Shown here: positions 1 through 12,494 of the stretch, piece by piece | How positions within the stretch are numbered: position 1 is the stretch's first letter | How the letters are laid out: each line of letters opens with the position of its first letter | Assembly: GCA_009103225.1 (NCBI GenBank) | Contig: RHPI01003020.1 | Coordinates: 240,724 to 298,845 of the forward strand | Source: Chlorokybus atmophyticus | Taxonomy: Eukaryota > Streptophyta > Chlorokybophyceae > Chlorokybales > Chlorokybaceae | Direction: 5' to 3' | Length of the DNA stretch: 58,122 nucleotides | Made by a program: the position numbers and the translations under genes | The notes under the pieces: generated by a model | Told to the model about the DNA's origin: nothing | The model's database searches: none | Seen by the model: the letters and a program-made list of their open reading frames with translations, nothing else

Positions 1-999
1 GGGGGAGGGGGGGTCTTGATACTGAGGTGACTATGCAGTCGATGCTTTTGCTATTGACATTTGGCATTGTCGAAGTCCACACATTGACATAGCTGTGCAC
101 AGGGGGCCCACTTCTTCTGCAATGACCACAGCCTATCATTGCACGCCATTGCATACCCATCCATTATCATATGCACACTCTACCCTATCATCATGCACAT
201 GGCCATACGCATGCTCACGCACGCACGCACGCACGCACGTGGTGTGTGCGTGCTGATGCAAGTTGCGCTGCATCACTACGCTCGTCAACACGCTCACATT
301 GTCGTTACCATGGCGCGCCAACGTTGCGTCCACGTCCGTGGCCAGCGATGTCCCTCACAGTTGCACCCATCCCGGCCCGCTGCAACCGCCGTTGCTTCCC
401 ACTCGCGTATCGCCAATGCCCGCCGTTACCGTAACACCGCCACTAAGGCACTTCGCCGCCGTGTATGCAGCACCAGCATCTGCACCCGGCATCCCAGTGC
501 TGCAATTGTCTGAATAGCTGATGCGGATAGCAATTGCATGATAGTGTCCACTATGGTGTTGGCAGTCGTAGATGCAAAGCCGCCCTGCACAGGCTGGACT
601 ACGTAGGTAGTGTGCATGTACCACAGCTCTGCTGTTTGTTCCTATCCTAATGCATGTGTGGTGCAAGCTGAAGGCCATAACATATGGTGTGCACCCCCTA
701 GACAAGTAGCCTTCTAGTGCTAGGCAACTCAACACGTCAGCCTTAGAAGCACAACCACTATCACATGCAGGGCAGCGCCTGCTGCAACACTGTCAACAAC
801 CATATCAGCTACCTGCTTTGTATCAATTGCAGTCTTTGACAAGAAGTGGCATAGACATGTTTCACCATTTGCACATAAATGTAAACGAATGCACTCTGGT
901 GTCCAGGCCTGGGGCTATATATGGGGTTACAGCAGGTTGCAACCAGAGCGCCTACACTAAGCAACAACAGCGCCTACACAAGTAGGTATGTGCAGTAAG
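1..999. other. intergenic, TG/CA-rich simple sequence
   Basis: I see no supportable gene here. The stretch opens on a poly-G run and contains CACG/CATG-rich simple sequence around 200-240. Open frames on both strands here are low-complexity (His/Arg/Thr-rich) and lack splice-supported continuation. Confidence 0.5.
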
Positions 1000-2425
1000 T
1001 ACTAGTTATGTACAGGACTGGACACCAATACTGCTGGTAACCGCAGCTTGGTTAAACGAGTGACTTGCTTGCTGCTTGACAGTCCAACAGCGCAACGGTG
1101 GTGATGCAGTTGAATTGGCAGCTTCGCTGCCATCTGCTGTGCGGGGGCGCTTGCTGGAGCCCATGCAGTGTAGCACTTCCGCCAAAAGGAGGCTGATTAA
1201 AACTCTTGAAGGCACTACCTGCCTCAGCCCCAGCTAGGTCTTGTACTACCACTGCAACTGCTTCTTCTTCCGCTTGCAGCAAGACGACAGCACGCAAAGC
1301 GCAGCCAACTGCTGCTCGACGTCCCCTGACTCCAACATGCTATTCACAGCGTTGGCAGCGGTAGCAGCGGCAGAGGCTATGATGTTGAGAAGTTCTTCAG
1401 CACAATGCCGCATTAATTGGTCAGTGAACTGCACCAATCTTATGGCCGCCAGTAACCCACCAGCTTTAGCAACTCTCATCACGAGTGCCGCCATAAGTCC
1501 TCGCTAGCTTTGCCAACATGACCAATGATGACTTCAATATAGCCTGGTTGTCTTACTTCAGAAGCTTGACCGAAGCTTCGATATCGCCAGCATCAATCAA
1601 CTTGAGAGCTATGGCTTCTTCACGCACCAGGCTGTAAAGCAATGATGCTGTGAACTGCAATTTGAACGAGCATTCACTCGTTCGCAAATGCTCCACCAAC
1701 GACTTCACATTGTCACGCAATGCAAGTGCAATGTCATGTCAGCAGGCAGTATTGTATCAAACCAGGCTCCTAAGCGTGCGTACAGCAGCCGCCTGCACCG
1801 GCCTTGTTGATTGAGCGGACAACAGAAGCTGAATAATGGGTAGTGCTACGCCAGCTCGGGCAACACTCTGTGCAGAGGAGCAATCTCCTGCCAAGTTGCC
1901 CAGTATGGCCACTGCAGATTCTCTTGGACAAGTGAGTCGCTACTAGCCACCTGGACCTTTGTGCAACTTGACTGAACGAGCTGTAATAGAAGCGGAAACC
2001 CAAACGCGTTCACAGTATCCTGCTGCACAGTCTTGAACTGGAAGGCACTGCACCTGTTTGTGTAGCTTGCCAGGATGCAGGGAGCTTTAAGGATGTCAAC
2101 TTTGCGATATTTGCAGCTGACCTCCTTCACAGAAGCGAGTAAGTCAGGGACGACGCCACCTTCGACCGTCTCCTTTCTGTCATTGTGATTGTCGATCTTT
2201 GCCCTTACGGCACGGAGGATGAATGACAGTAGCCGCGTTTCAGGTCAAGTAGCGGCCTCCTTAGCATGCTGCAAGTCTCCTGACCTTGCTACAGTGTCCT
2301 CCACATGAATGAGGTCGCTCGCAGTGGCATGGCTGGTCGACGGCTTCGATGAAGCGCGCAACTGTGCCATGGTTGTGCTGGCAGGCTTCAGTAGCTGGCA
2401 CAATTAGTGCTTAGCCAACTTTTCC
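1000..2425 (-). pseudogene. decayed armadillo-repeat-like gene
   Basis: The minus strand holds a run of ARM/HEAT-like helical repeat sequence that can only be read by changing frame. One frame (about 2130-1930) reads VNAFGFPLLLQLVQSS. A second (about 1930-1745) reads ESAVAILGNLAGDCSSAQS then AGVALPIIQLLLSAQ, typical of ARM repeats. Stops follow, then DNVKSLVEHLRTSECSFKLQ (about 1710-1650) and EAIALKLIDAGDIEASVKLL. A further frame (1494-1246) carries LVQFTDQLMRHCAEELLNII. At least three frame changes and several in-frame stops separate these pieces, and no GT-AG introns repair them. The most upstream readable piece begins near 2420. The parent family (ARM-repeat protein) is inferred from the pattern of Leu/Ala-rich helices with Gly/Asn turns; the specific protein is not recognised. 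Sequencing errors could explain some breaks but not all. Confidence 0.55.
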
Positions 2426-4102
2426 ACTGTCATTGGCAGTTCACGTGGCTCGCAACCGAGGCACTGCTGTTTTCAGACCTACAACCAGCCACAACCAGCT
2501 ATAGCCACATTACAAAAGACATGTACAAGCCCAAACTGCTGATTACCTGTCACAAACGCTACTTATTCCTGCTGCATTAGACAGAAGCAGCCTCCCAACT
2601 ACGGTTACAGTGACAGACCAGAGCAGCAGAACGCAGCATCAATTGCACCGCTTGACGTTGAAGACAGGCAGCTACTACCATAAGTCAGCAATCACATATA
2701 TATGCCCTCTACGCTGAAGCAACACAATACGCTCTAGTGCTTCCGCTACCGTCAGCCTGGGCGACATTCTCACCAACACTCACCAGTTGCAAGCACGCGG
2801 CTATCATCTTGCAGTCGCCGCCCCTGGACCTCACCACCTCTAACAGCCACCGTCACCACGCTCAGGCAGCCAAACAGTTCCACCCCAGCACCAACCGGAC
2901 GGACAGCTTCCCCAGCAACCGCCGCCACCTCCCCCGCCCCTCCCGCCAACGACGACGATGCCCACGCCCTGGTCACCGCCTTTCCCGCCAATCATGCCTC
3001 TTTGCACATTGAAATCGTGTAGTGTCTGTAGCTTATTCTCAATCGAGCGCGAACGGGTGTTAGGCCTAACCGGTCCTGGCCTGAACCGAATGCAGATTGC
3101 ACAACGCAGGCTGTGGGGCTCAGCTGCCTGTGGCATCAGGCTGCTATTCTATGTTGCGATTGCCTGTTGACTTGTCGAAAATTGGCAAGAAGCTGTTGTC
3201 AATGTGCCCGCTTGTCCTTTCCCCAGGCTCTTTGGCTGCATAGCTTGTTGAGCACTGCAGCCAAAGAGCCTGGCGTGGACAACCTCATGCATGCTTTCCC
3301 TCAGACTAGTTGACAGCTCAACTGTCAACCAGTGTACAAACTACAGAGGAGTCCTTCCTGTGCTACTTCGGCAGCGAGACGCGCATGCGCATGCGCATGC
3401 ACAAGCACATGCACGCAGCACCTCTTCCGGCCATTGTCACAAGGAAGACAAGGTCACATGAACAGTGGTAAGGTTACTCTACTGTGCATTGTGCTACGCG
3501 CGCTGGCATGCTAAGCTGGTTGACCAGCTGTCACACGCCTGCTGACAGCGACGGTAGGGCGCATGCTTGCAAAGCGTGCAGCATGGTGACGTGTCTTGTG
3601 TAATCTAGCTGTCACGTCAAGCAGAGACCACCCGACAAGAGTACACCAAATCTGGCGAAGAAATGGCACAGCTGTAACTGTTTCCAAGGCTCAAAGCATG
3701 TGCGCCTTACCAGCGGCAGTAGCACACACAGGCACACAGACACAGGCCGTTAGAAGAAACCAGCGATGGCATCGCACTATCATTGGAATGCTGTGTGCTG
3801 GTGGCAGCGATTGCTGTAGTTGGAATGCTGCTGGTTCATACAGGAGATTGGGTTATACAGGACTGCCCTCCTGTGCTGGAACCAATTGGATCCTGCTACT
3901 TCAGTCCCTTCCCCTGTGCTTGCAATGGGACTGAAAGATCAACTGGAAGCACATTCAATCTCCATGTGTATAAGTATGCTTCTTCTCCCCTGCTTCAACG
4001 GTGCCTCAAAGCAAGACAGGTGGTTTGGGCCTTGGATAGCAGTTTTACCTTCAGTGTCATCAGCCATAGCAGCAGCAGCAGCATCATTGTCAGCACCAAG
4101 GT
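2426..4102. other. intergenic with perfect hairpin
   Basis: No gene is supported. Pro/His-rich open frames around 2740-3010 look compositional. The stretch contains an 18-bp perfect inverted repeat (listed separately) and several short palindromes around 3310-3330 and 3510-3550. The right part (about 3600-4100) presumably holds the promoter and 5' UTR of the downstream fucosyltransferase gene. Confidence 0.4.
3223..3273. repeat. 18-bp perfect inverted repeat (hairpin)
   Basis: The left arm 3223-3240 (CCAGGCTCTTTGGCTGCA) is exactly complementary to the right arm 3256-3273, around a 15-base spacer. No coding context was found. It could fold as a stem in RNA or be a relic of a small transposon. 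Confidence 0.75.
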
Positions 4103-7100
4103 ATGGCGGGATGGGTGTTGGGGTCGCCGAGGGCGGGCGGGAGGGCTTCGTACTCCTCTTTGGCGTCGTCGGCGGGGGCGATGGTGGTGGCCGTCGGCCT
4201 CTTGCTGCTGATAATCACTGTGTCTCAGCAGGAAAGCTTCCATTTCACCGAAGGTATGCAAACGGCTGCAAGATTGTTCAATTGTGCAAGCCTCCATATG
4301 CCTCTTCTTAACAAACCACTTGTTGATGAATCGGGACTTGAAACTCTTGGAGTTAAGCCAAGGCTGCTTGTGTTGTTGTCACAATTTGACTCGCTAATAG
4401 CTGACATGCCTACGTCTGACTTGAGCGTGTTTTAGTCGCTGTTTACTTTGGTGGCTTCACACACATATGGATGCGCACTCGCACACAACAAGTAACCATA
4501 CAGCCACTTGCTGACTTACTCATTGTGTGCCCAGCGTCTGCACCGCTATCTTCCTTATGGCCACTTCGCACCGTCGCCCGGTCTCTCCTCGTGAACACCA
4601 CCAACCTCAACACCACCACCTCGCACCCCAACACAACTCCCACACTATGCCCATTGCCCACTCAACACACCCTTGACCACCAACTGGGCGCACTCTGCCA
4701 TGCCGAGCTCGCGCGTCTGAAAGACTCTCCTCTTCCTGCGGATATAAACGCCAAGGAGCTTGCAAGCGAGATCTCCGCTGCCGACGATGTCGATGAGGCG
4801 ACTGGGCTCAGCACTTCTGAGGCTTGCAGACATGCACGCCGATGGTGTGGACCTGAGGTGAGGTCACAATAGTTCATGCAGAGTGTGCCTCTCCATGTGT
4901 GTCTCTGTTTGCGTGTTTGTGTGTGCGTGCGCAGTTGAGTGTTTGTTGCTTTGACGGACTGACTAAGCCAACTTTCATTGTATTTTTCAGTCAGTGAGGG
5001 TGCCGCTCCAGGTTAATGCGACCGTGGAGACCATTGAGGAGTGCACTGCAGCTGCTGTGAATACGGTGAGTTGATGTGTATCAGTACTTGCACGCACCAT
5101 GACGCTAGCTGACATATTGAGTGTGCTCACTTCCACAGTACTTGAGGAATGAGCATCCAACATACCGTTGCGGTGTGGACGAGTCCGCAAGAGATGCTGC
5201 TCAAGATTCCCGCGCTCTAACGCTTGTGACATGGTAGGATGTCTCCATGTGCGTGCATGTGTGTATGCGCGTGTGTATGCGCGTGTTCGCGCATGTGCTG
5301 GTGCATGCATCAACACTCATGCACTTAGGAGTGCATGTTCATTATGTGTTTGTTACCAAACATGCAGGAAGCTGGACTGGATTGAGAACATAGGCTTGGG
5401 CAACAAGATGTTCATGGCCGCACGGCTGCTGGCCATCGCGAAGGAAACTGGGCGCTTGGCCCTGATGAACAACGAGCCAAGGTTTTGTGTGTCCAGTTGT
5501 TCTGAATGCATGCAGAAGGGTACATGCGAGCTGTTGTCACATGCTTTCAGTGAGGCTGGAAGGTCCAGTCAACTGGCGTCCTTTTGTATGTTGACAGAAA
5601 CGACTGGTGGAAGGAAGTCCTGAAGGTGGTGTTCTGGAAATGGACCCTGTACGACCCCGACAGCATGGAAGCGGTAATACAACAGTACCAAGTATTCATC
5701 AAACATCGTTTGCACATGTTGATTGCTGCCACTTTATTAATTCGATTGTGTTCAATTGTGTTGATCATAGGTGGGATTGGAGTGGAAGGATGTGGGCACA
5801 GACCCCTACTCTGCCGATGCCATCGGATGGAAAGGGGAGCGTGAGGCTGAAGTCTATGGCGTCCCGCACGACCAGAACCTGAGAGTATGTGAATCAACCC
5901 ATGGTTGGTGGTGGACTGTGTTCGTTAACTTAGGGTGAATGTAATGTGTGTGCCTAGGTAGCAGGGTTTGTTCAGTCCTGGAAGTACTTCCATAAGTACG
6001 ATCGCGATGTGTGTGAGGCTTTTCAGCTGCGGCCAAGACACCAGGTGAACTCACTACAATACTACTGTGTGTGTGAGCTTGCGCGCGTGCGTGGGTTTTG
6101 TGTTGGAAGAAGGCGGGGGGTCGTCTTTATACACCCGCATTGTGTGAATATCGTGCGTATGACTTCACTTAATGTTGCCATGCACAACCAAGCAGGCGCT
6201 GGTAGAGGCCAAGCTCAACATGATGTACGCCGCGACATCTTTCCCGCGGCACCTTCCCATAGTCGCCGTGCATGTAAGCCAACAACCTCACTGCTTGCAC
6301 AGGGATGCAACAGGGGATACATCCATGCCAACATGCAACTGCATGCAGGTGAGGAGAGGGGACTACCTCACTTGGCGCGACAACGACGGGGCTATTGTGT
6401 TTATCACACTCGGGCGGGACTACTACCATCGGGCTCTTATGATTCTCGCAGACAGGGCAAGCACTGCAACCATAAATCCAATCTTTATCACATTGTGACA
6501 AGCCCATGTTGTTGTGTAGTTACTGTGTCATATTCATGACACAATACACACAGGTGGGTTCGCTGGACACGCTGGTGTTCATGGTGTTCTCCAATGACGT
6601 CGAGTGGGTCAAACAGCAGTCTTTCTTCCAATCCCTCCGCTACGTGTACTATGTCCCCGCATCCAACGAACCCTGGATTGACATCTACCTGATGGCCCAG
6701 GCAAGGCTCTTGTACTATGCTGGTTTGAGTTTATGTGGGTGGTGGTATTGACAGCACTTGTATCACAACCACATCTACAGGCGCAACACCACATCATTGC
6801 AAACTCCACTTACTCCTGGTGGGGAGCATTCCTGGCGGAGTGTAGGAGGCTATACGACAGATGGTGGAGTATCATCATCAATGAAGATTGTGCGAATGCT
6901 GCTCTCAATATCGGTGAGGCTCGCCGCGACGGCGCCACTGCACAAGTAAGAGCTACACTGTATATGCCCGTGACGCATCACAAAGTTGATGTTGAATGAG
7001 ACGTGGTTCTTGTTCTCACATGCATGTTGATGAGTTTTTCCTCCTCCTCTTGTATCAACACAAGGGTATGGTGATTGCCAACCGCTGGTTCTTTGTCCAC

Positions 7101-7367
7101 CACAACCGCATGGGTTACAAGCCTGGTGACTTTCATCGACCGTCATGGACCGTCATCGATGAGCCACAGCCTTGCCCACAGGTGACTCATGTAATTGTGT
7201 GGTTGCGTTGTAGTGCTGCATGTTTAAACACTGCTGCACGAGTGGTCCATTGACACCTATAGATGTGCTTTCTATAGGGTTATGTTGAGATGCGGGCGTT
7301 CACGGCAACTGAAGAACGCGTGTGTACTCCCGCTTCGTCCAACAGCACCACCACCGTCACCGCATGA
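4103..7367 (+). CDS. GT11-type (alpha-1,2-fucosyltransferase-like) type II membrane protein
   Basis: Fourteen exons splice in frame: 4103-4253, 4535-4857, 4991-5065, 5139-5233, 5368-5481, 5598-5673, 5771-5884, 5958-6044, 6196-6273, 6349-6456, 6554-6700, 6781-6945, 7065-7181, 7278-7367 (1740 nt, 579 aa). Residues about 27-41 (MVVAVGLLLLIITV) form a signal anchor, followed by a Ser/Thr/Asn-rich stem, so the enzyme should face the Golgi lumen. Family landmarks in order: IENIGLGNKMFMAARLLAIA (GDP-binding start of the fold), VAVHVRRGDYL (the HxRRGDY motif that contacts GDP-fucose), VFMVFSND, and HHIIANSTYSWWGAFLA (the C-terminal STxSWW motif). GT11 enzymes transfer fucose from GDP-fucose to glycans; the acceptor cannot be told. 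Two introns, after 6456 and after 6700, start with GC (GCAAG) rather than GT. ATG at 4181 is an alternative start just before the anchor. Confidence 0.9.
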
Positions 7368-8136
7368 AGTAACCCACCATCCAACAAGGACGTGATGAAA
7401 CTTTTGGACATAATTGTTTGTGTGTGAGCGGCCCGCATGCTTCAGTGTGTCCTTGCGGCAAATATGAAACTTGCTGTGCTTGTGCCTGTAAACTAGTAGC
7501 ATAGCGATGTGAAATAATCTTGTACATACAAATGTACTGTTGATTGCTCATTCTTGACCTGAGTCCAAACCTGAGACCTTGACAACATGAAACCTAAGGT
7601 CCCAGTGATGTATTGACATAACCAACAGCAACGGAGAACGTTTGTGCGGGAGCAAGGGAATGGCCCAGCACCAGGTTCATGTATGTATGTTGAGTTCCCG
7701 CATGGCTGTCATTGAATGCGAACATGCATAATACCATACCACACACCCTTACTAGTCATAATGTGCATACAACATATAGTGTGTGTCTATCCTTACTTAT
7801 CCTTACTGTTGTCATGCGCGGCTTGTACTACTTTCTGCAGAAGAAAGCTCCAGCTGGCCTTGCCCGCTCTCAAGGTTCAAACTCCGTGTCTCCTCTATGT
7901 TGCACACTGCACATGTACTGTGTAGAACAAAAAATTACATCGCAACTCTCCTATCCCACATGCACATAACACATACAGTGCCCTTGTGCTGCTGCTCTCA
8001 ATAGCCTTGCATGACGGGTTGCACCATCCATTGCAACAAAGAGAAAGAGAGGAAGGATGCAAGCAGCTTACAACTCACAACAATCTTCAACATGACACAC
8101 AACTCCGCATGTTACCCTAGGTCAATGTTGGCCTGT
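7368..8136. other. convergent 3' intergenic region
   Basis: This lies between the stop codons of two converging genes (fucosyltransferase + and DUF2993 -). It should contain both 3' UTRs. I see no further gene. Confidence 0.5.
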
Positions 8137-10905
8137 TCAGGGAGTGACGAGGAAGCTCCCCAAGCACACGAGCATGTGGCGGTCCACGGTGAGGTGCGTG
8201 ATCTTGGTGCCTCTGCCGAGGTCTAACGTGACCGACTTGTCGTTGTCGTTGTTGCTGCTGCTGTTGCCAAACCAACCTGATGACGATGAGGTGTTGCGGA
8301 AGCTCAGCTCGCGGCCGCTGTTGCCCAAACTCATCTGCATGACGAGAGACAAGCAAGAAAGGGCCAATGGTTAGGAGTTGTTGGGAGGAAAGACAAGCGC
8401 GTACTTGTGTGTGCCCCAGTGCATGTGTGCGCATGTGCGTGTGCAGATGTCTGCATGCGCGTTGTGCGTATGTGTGCGCTTACATCTACGCGTGCGCGTC
8501 AACAAGCCTCCTCTTGAAAACAGACAGAAAAGTGCAATAGATGTTCCGCACTACAAACACAAATGGACGCCCCAAGTCCTCCGCACACACACGTACGAGT
8601 GCACGCATCAACTACAAACCAACACACATACCCATACACATACCCACACAGCTCCCACACACATCTCCCCTCCCCTACCTTCACGCTGACGTGTCTCGTC
8701 TCCCCACCCTCCCCCGCCACATCCACACCAACCGCCCCCCGCGTCAACCGCACATCCGACGCGCGCGTCCGGTGTGTGTCGTCGGCCAGAAGCTGAGACA
8801 GGAGGCCGTCAAAGAAGCCGGCGGCGAGGGGACTTGACAAACTACAATGGGCGGTAAAAGGGTGAGAGTGATGAGTGAAGTGAGAGATTTGCATGCATGC
8901 ATGCATGCATGTCGTGAGTGAGGATTGAAGGAGTGAGTGGATTCGTGATTGATGTAGCGATGTGGTGATTGATTGTGTGAGTGTTGCAGTGAGTGAATGA
9001 GTGATCGATGAAGTCAGTGAGCGAGTGACGAGGGGTTGTGTGGGTATGTATGGGTAGGTGAGACTAAACCAGTTCATGGACAAGTGGATGAGCGCATGGA
9101 CGAATGCCGCAAGAGTGGAAGAGGAGGAGCAAAACAGGAACAACTACATGATTGACAGGATAGCTGATCTGGACACCCAACTGGTTTATGTGGTGCATGT
9201 CGGATTGTATGTTATCATGGTACAGTGACAAAGCGCATTGTGTGCCAGCAAGAATGATGAGAAAAGACTACTAGCCCAAAATGTTGACGCCAAGTTATAC
9301 AAGATCATGTTATTGTTGCGAGCAACTTGTTTAGCCACGACCAAGCTGTACGTGAGTACAATGTTCTTTTGTTACCGAACACAGCGCATTTCCAACTCAA
9401 GTTTATAACCACCCATTCACATTGGAAAATCATTCCGCGCTGCTCACCTCTGTCGCACGTCGGCTTCTGAAAGCAGTATCCTGGCAGTCACTGTGAACGG
9501 GTGTTTGAGAACCCTGCACGCAAGTAGTAATAAGCGAAGTTGCTAACCACAACACTGAACTTTGTCATCGCGCCCGCGGTTTGTGTAAGAAAGAAAACAA
9601 CACGCTTACTGGCCGCCGGCGAGGCTGTTGAGGTTGATGTCGATCGGACCCGTGCGCAGCGTCACGTTGGATATGCGTATGCCCTGCAAGAGAGTTGTGG
9701 TGGTGGGGTGTGTGTGTGGGGGGGGGGGACATGAGTACACTTGGCTCACACCGCGTGCATATGACAAACAACAACCACCCTGATGATAAACAAACTGGAG
9801 AGAGAGAGAGAAAGGCCATGGATAGGACTCACCTTATAGACAATGGATCGTCCGACAACGCGCACGCCACCGATGCGTCCGGACGACTTGCCCTTGAATA
9901 TCTTCACGTCCAAGTCACGGGACGAGTCCAGCTGTGGGACATCGCGTTGAAACCGGGTCAGTATGCACCATGTTGCCACTGCTATTGCGCCGATGGGAGC
10001 GAAAGGGGATTGCGTGCGTGTGCGTGCATGTACATATGGATGTGCGTGTGCACGCGCACGCTCATTTGTGTGCATATGTGCGTGCACATGCGTGTGAGTG
10101 TGCGCATGCATGTTCGTGTTACATTGAAAACGTGATGACAGACATGTGGCTTTGTGTGTCGCACAATGCATTGAAATGCTGCAACACGATACATCACGCA
10201 AATGTAAGCTGTCGGACACGCACCCATGCGCTCCATAGCGTACGACACCAATGGCACCATCGCATGCATGCTGAAGCTGTTTGTTGCAGTGAGCATGTGC
10301 TCGGTAGAGTTGAGCCAAACCCGTACAAGACAGTGCATGCAAGCTACTGCAACGACCACGCAGCGCAACCAGCCGAATTCTGAACATGTGATACTGAGCG
10401 ATGCTGAGAATGGCTGTGCACATGCTTGGGAGTAAGCGCCCATGGACGCAGCTCCATGTATGCCTATGTACATGTGTCCATGTGCGCGCTTGCACTGGCA
10501 CGCACGCACACACACACACACACGTGTGCATGCATGAGTACCAACGCAATTCAATTCATGCGTGATTGCCATGCCGCCACTGACCTGCGACCGCACGAAC
10601 AGCTGGACCGCTTTGCCCAACACCATGCCCAACACCCCGCTGCCCCTATCCCTCTTGTCCTCCTCGTCCTCTTCCCACTGCTCCTCCCACTCCTCCTGCT
10701 CCTGCTCGAACCCTCTATCCTTGACCGCAGAGACCCGGCACCGCCGCCGCGGCCGCCTGCTCAACGCGGCGGCAGGGAGACCGTCTCTGAGCAAGCTTCT
10801 CAGATGACGACTAGAGTGAGGAGCAGGAGGTGAAGATGCACACGGAGGAGGAAGGCGAGCAGGAGCACGACACAGCAGCGGCGGCGTCAGGCAGGCCGCC
10901 AGCAT
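8137..10905 (-). CDS. DUF2993 protein, probably plastid-targeted
   Basis: Five exons on the minus strand splice in frame: 10905-10585, 9931-9833, 9683-9610, 8832-8679, 8334-8137 (846 nt, 281 aa). The first exon encodes a Pro/Ala/Arg/Ser-rich, almost acid-free N-terminus of about 55 residues ending near RRCRVSAV, which looks like a chloroplast transit peptide. An acidic stretch (EQEQEEWEEQWEEDEEDK) follows. The DUF2993 core is seen as LDVKIFKGKSSGRIGGVRVV, GIRISNVTLRTGPIDINLNS, GFFDGLLSQLLADD and VRLTRGAVGVDV. DUF2993 proteins occur in cyanobacteria, plastids and actinobacteria (the LmeA group) and are related to lipid-binding folds; the plant function is not known to me. The start at 10905 is the first Met that opens the transit-like segment. 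The intron at 8833-9609 is unusually rich in TGAG repeats. Confidence 0.85.
8860..9065. repeat. TGAG/TGAT degenerate simple repeat in intron
   Basis: Inside a DUF2993 intron the plus strand is a drifting array of GTGAGTGA, GATTGATG and similar tetramers. It includes (GCAT)n at about 8891-8911. It reads as a degenerated microsatellite. Confidence 0.6.
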
Positions 10906-11217
10906 TGCCGCCCCGCGAATTGGCGGGGGCTCAACGGCTAGCTGCGCCACGTCAGGCGGCTGGGACGACCGTACACGTGTCAAAAAGCGCAATGCATGCG
11001 GCTTTGTACGTTTGCATGCATGCAAGGTTAGGGTCCTACCCGGTATACACGATGCACTATATCGCGATGACAATTGGCACTTAGCTGATGTATACACATG
11101 TACAATACCAAAAGATACATTGGACGTAGCCAACCTCATGTTACAATAGCCCTCCGCCCCTATAATGAATTGATCTTCTGAGGAGGGACTTCAGGGAGGG
11201 AAGGGGGGGGGGGGGGG

Positions 11218-11340
11218 NNNNNNNNNNNNNNNNNNNNNNNNNNNNNNNNNNNNNNNNNNNNNNNNNNNNNNNNNNNNNNNNNNNNNNNNNNNNNNNNNNN
11301 NNNNNNNNNNNNNNNNNNNNNNNNNNNNNNNNNNNNNNNN
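11218..11340. other. assembly gap (123 N) between poly-G runs
   Basis: The N run is flanked on both sides by G homopolymers (about 14 G on the left, 9 G on the right). The break probably reflects a poly-G tract that stopped sequencing. Confidence 0.95.
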
Positions 11341-12316
11341 GGGGGGGGGTATATATAGTATACTACGACGACAAGAAAAGCAAATTAAGGCAAGCATGTC
11401 TGCTCAAACAGACCAACAACTCTAACCTTGATTGCTATTCAAGTGCCACATATGCTTTGCACGTGCTGCTGGAGGCATGCATAGGGGCATGACAGGCATG
11501 CAGCATGATTGTTGCATACATCAAGCGTAGACCAATAAGCAAACCGTTTGCTGACCATCAAAAGCAACGTGCTATATGTGCTAGTTTTGCATGCGTGTGT
11601 GTGTTGCTGCTAATTTTGCAAGCATGCGCGCTGGCTTGCGTGTGTGAAAACATGGGGGGAAGGGCGTAGGCGTGCGCGCGTTTACGTGTGCGTGCGCTAA
11701 GCATACACGTATATTATACATATGGCAATAATGCCATATAGACAGAAGTTGTGCCCATACGCGCAATGGTTATCACACGCGTCCATGAGATTAATGCCAA
11801 TCTAAAAATATATACATATGCCATGCAGCATGTTCCTCTTTGAAGGTCCGCTTTAAGCAATTCCTCTGTTTAAAACATGTGTTGAGACGCTTGTTGCTTA
11901 AGTATCGCTTATTGACAAGTTGATAACTTTTTCTCTTCATTTTAATGCAATCTATTTATAATATGTATATAAGAACTTGCACCATGTACGCCCTACATTC
12001 AAATTACGCGTGGCGCTTTATATATAAAACATTGTGGGGCAGCTTGTAACATGTAAATATGATGCATTGCAATATGTACATGTGGCCGAATTGATGACGC
12101 ATCTTGAGCATGGTTGTTAACTGTAAAACTACAAACTGTGCAATTATGCATCATTATCCGATCTCAATACTTATTATAAAAATATGCATGTTTCCTATTG
12201 CAAAGTCATGTCACATTTAATGCACACGATTTGTGCACAAGATTCCTTTTTATATGGCATCTTTTGTACTCAATAGGACTCTTGTCCACACATCTTGCCA
12301 TCAATGTTGGCTCATG

Positions 12317-12494
12317 GCGATGATTGAAAATGTATAAACCAATTACCGGTAGTGCTTCTCAACGCTAGCATTAAATGGTCAATAGACGCGAATCTCTTGG
12401 TCACTGCGATGATTGAAAACGTATCAACCAATTACCGGTAGTGCTTCTCAACGCTAGTATCACATGGTCAATAGACAAGAATCTCTTGGTCTGT
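12317..12494. repeat. 89-bp tandem duplication
   Basis: Two adjacent copies, about 12317-12405 and 12406-12494, share GCGATGATTGAAAA, ACCAATTACCGGTAGTGCTT and AATCTCTTGGTC, with a few substitutions. The copies lie in AT-rich spacer upstream of the carrier gene. Confidence 0.8.

Noticed and set aside
139-735. Several overlapping open frames at the left edge
   Set aside because: All are low-complexity translations of CATG/CACG repeats without splice-supported continuation.
9982-11139. Single 385-residue minus-strand open frame
   Set aside because: Only its 10905-10585 part is exon 1 of the DUF2993 gene. The remainder reads through an intron and the upstream flank.
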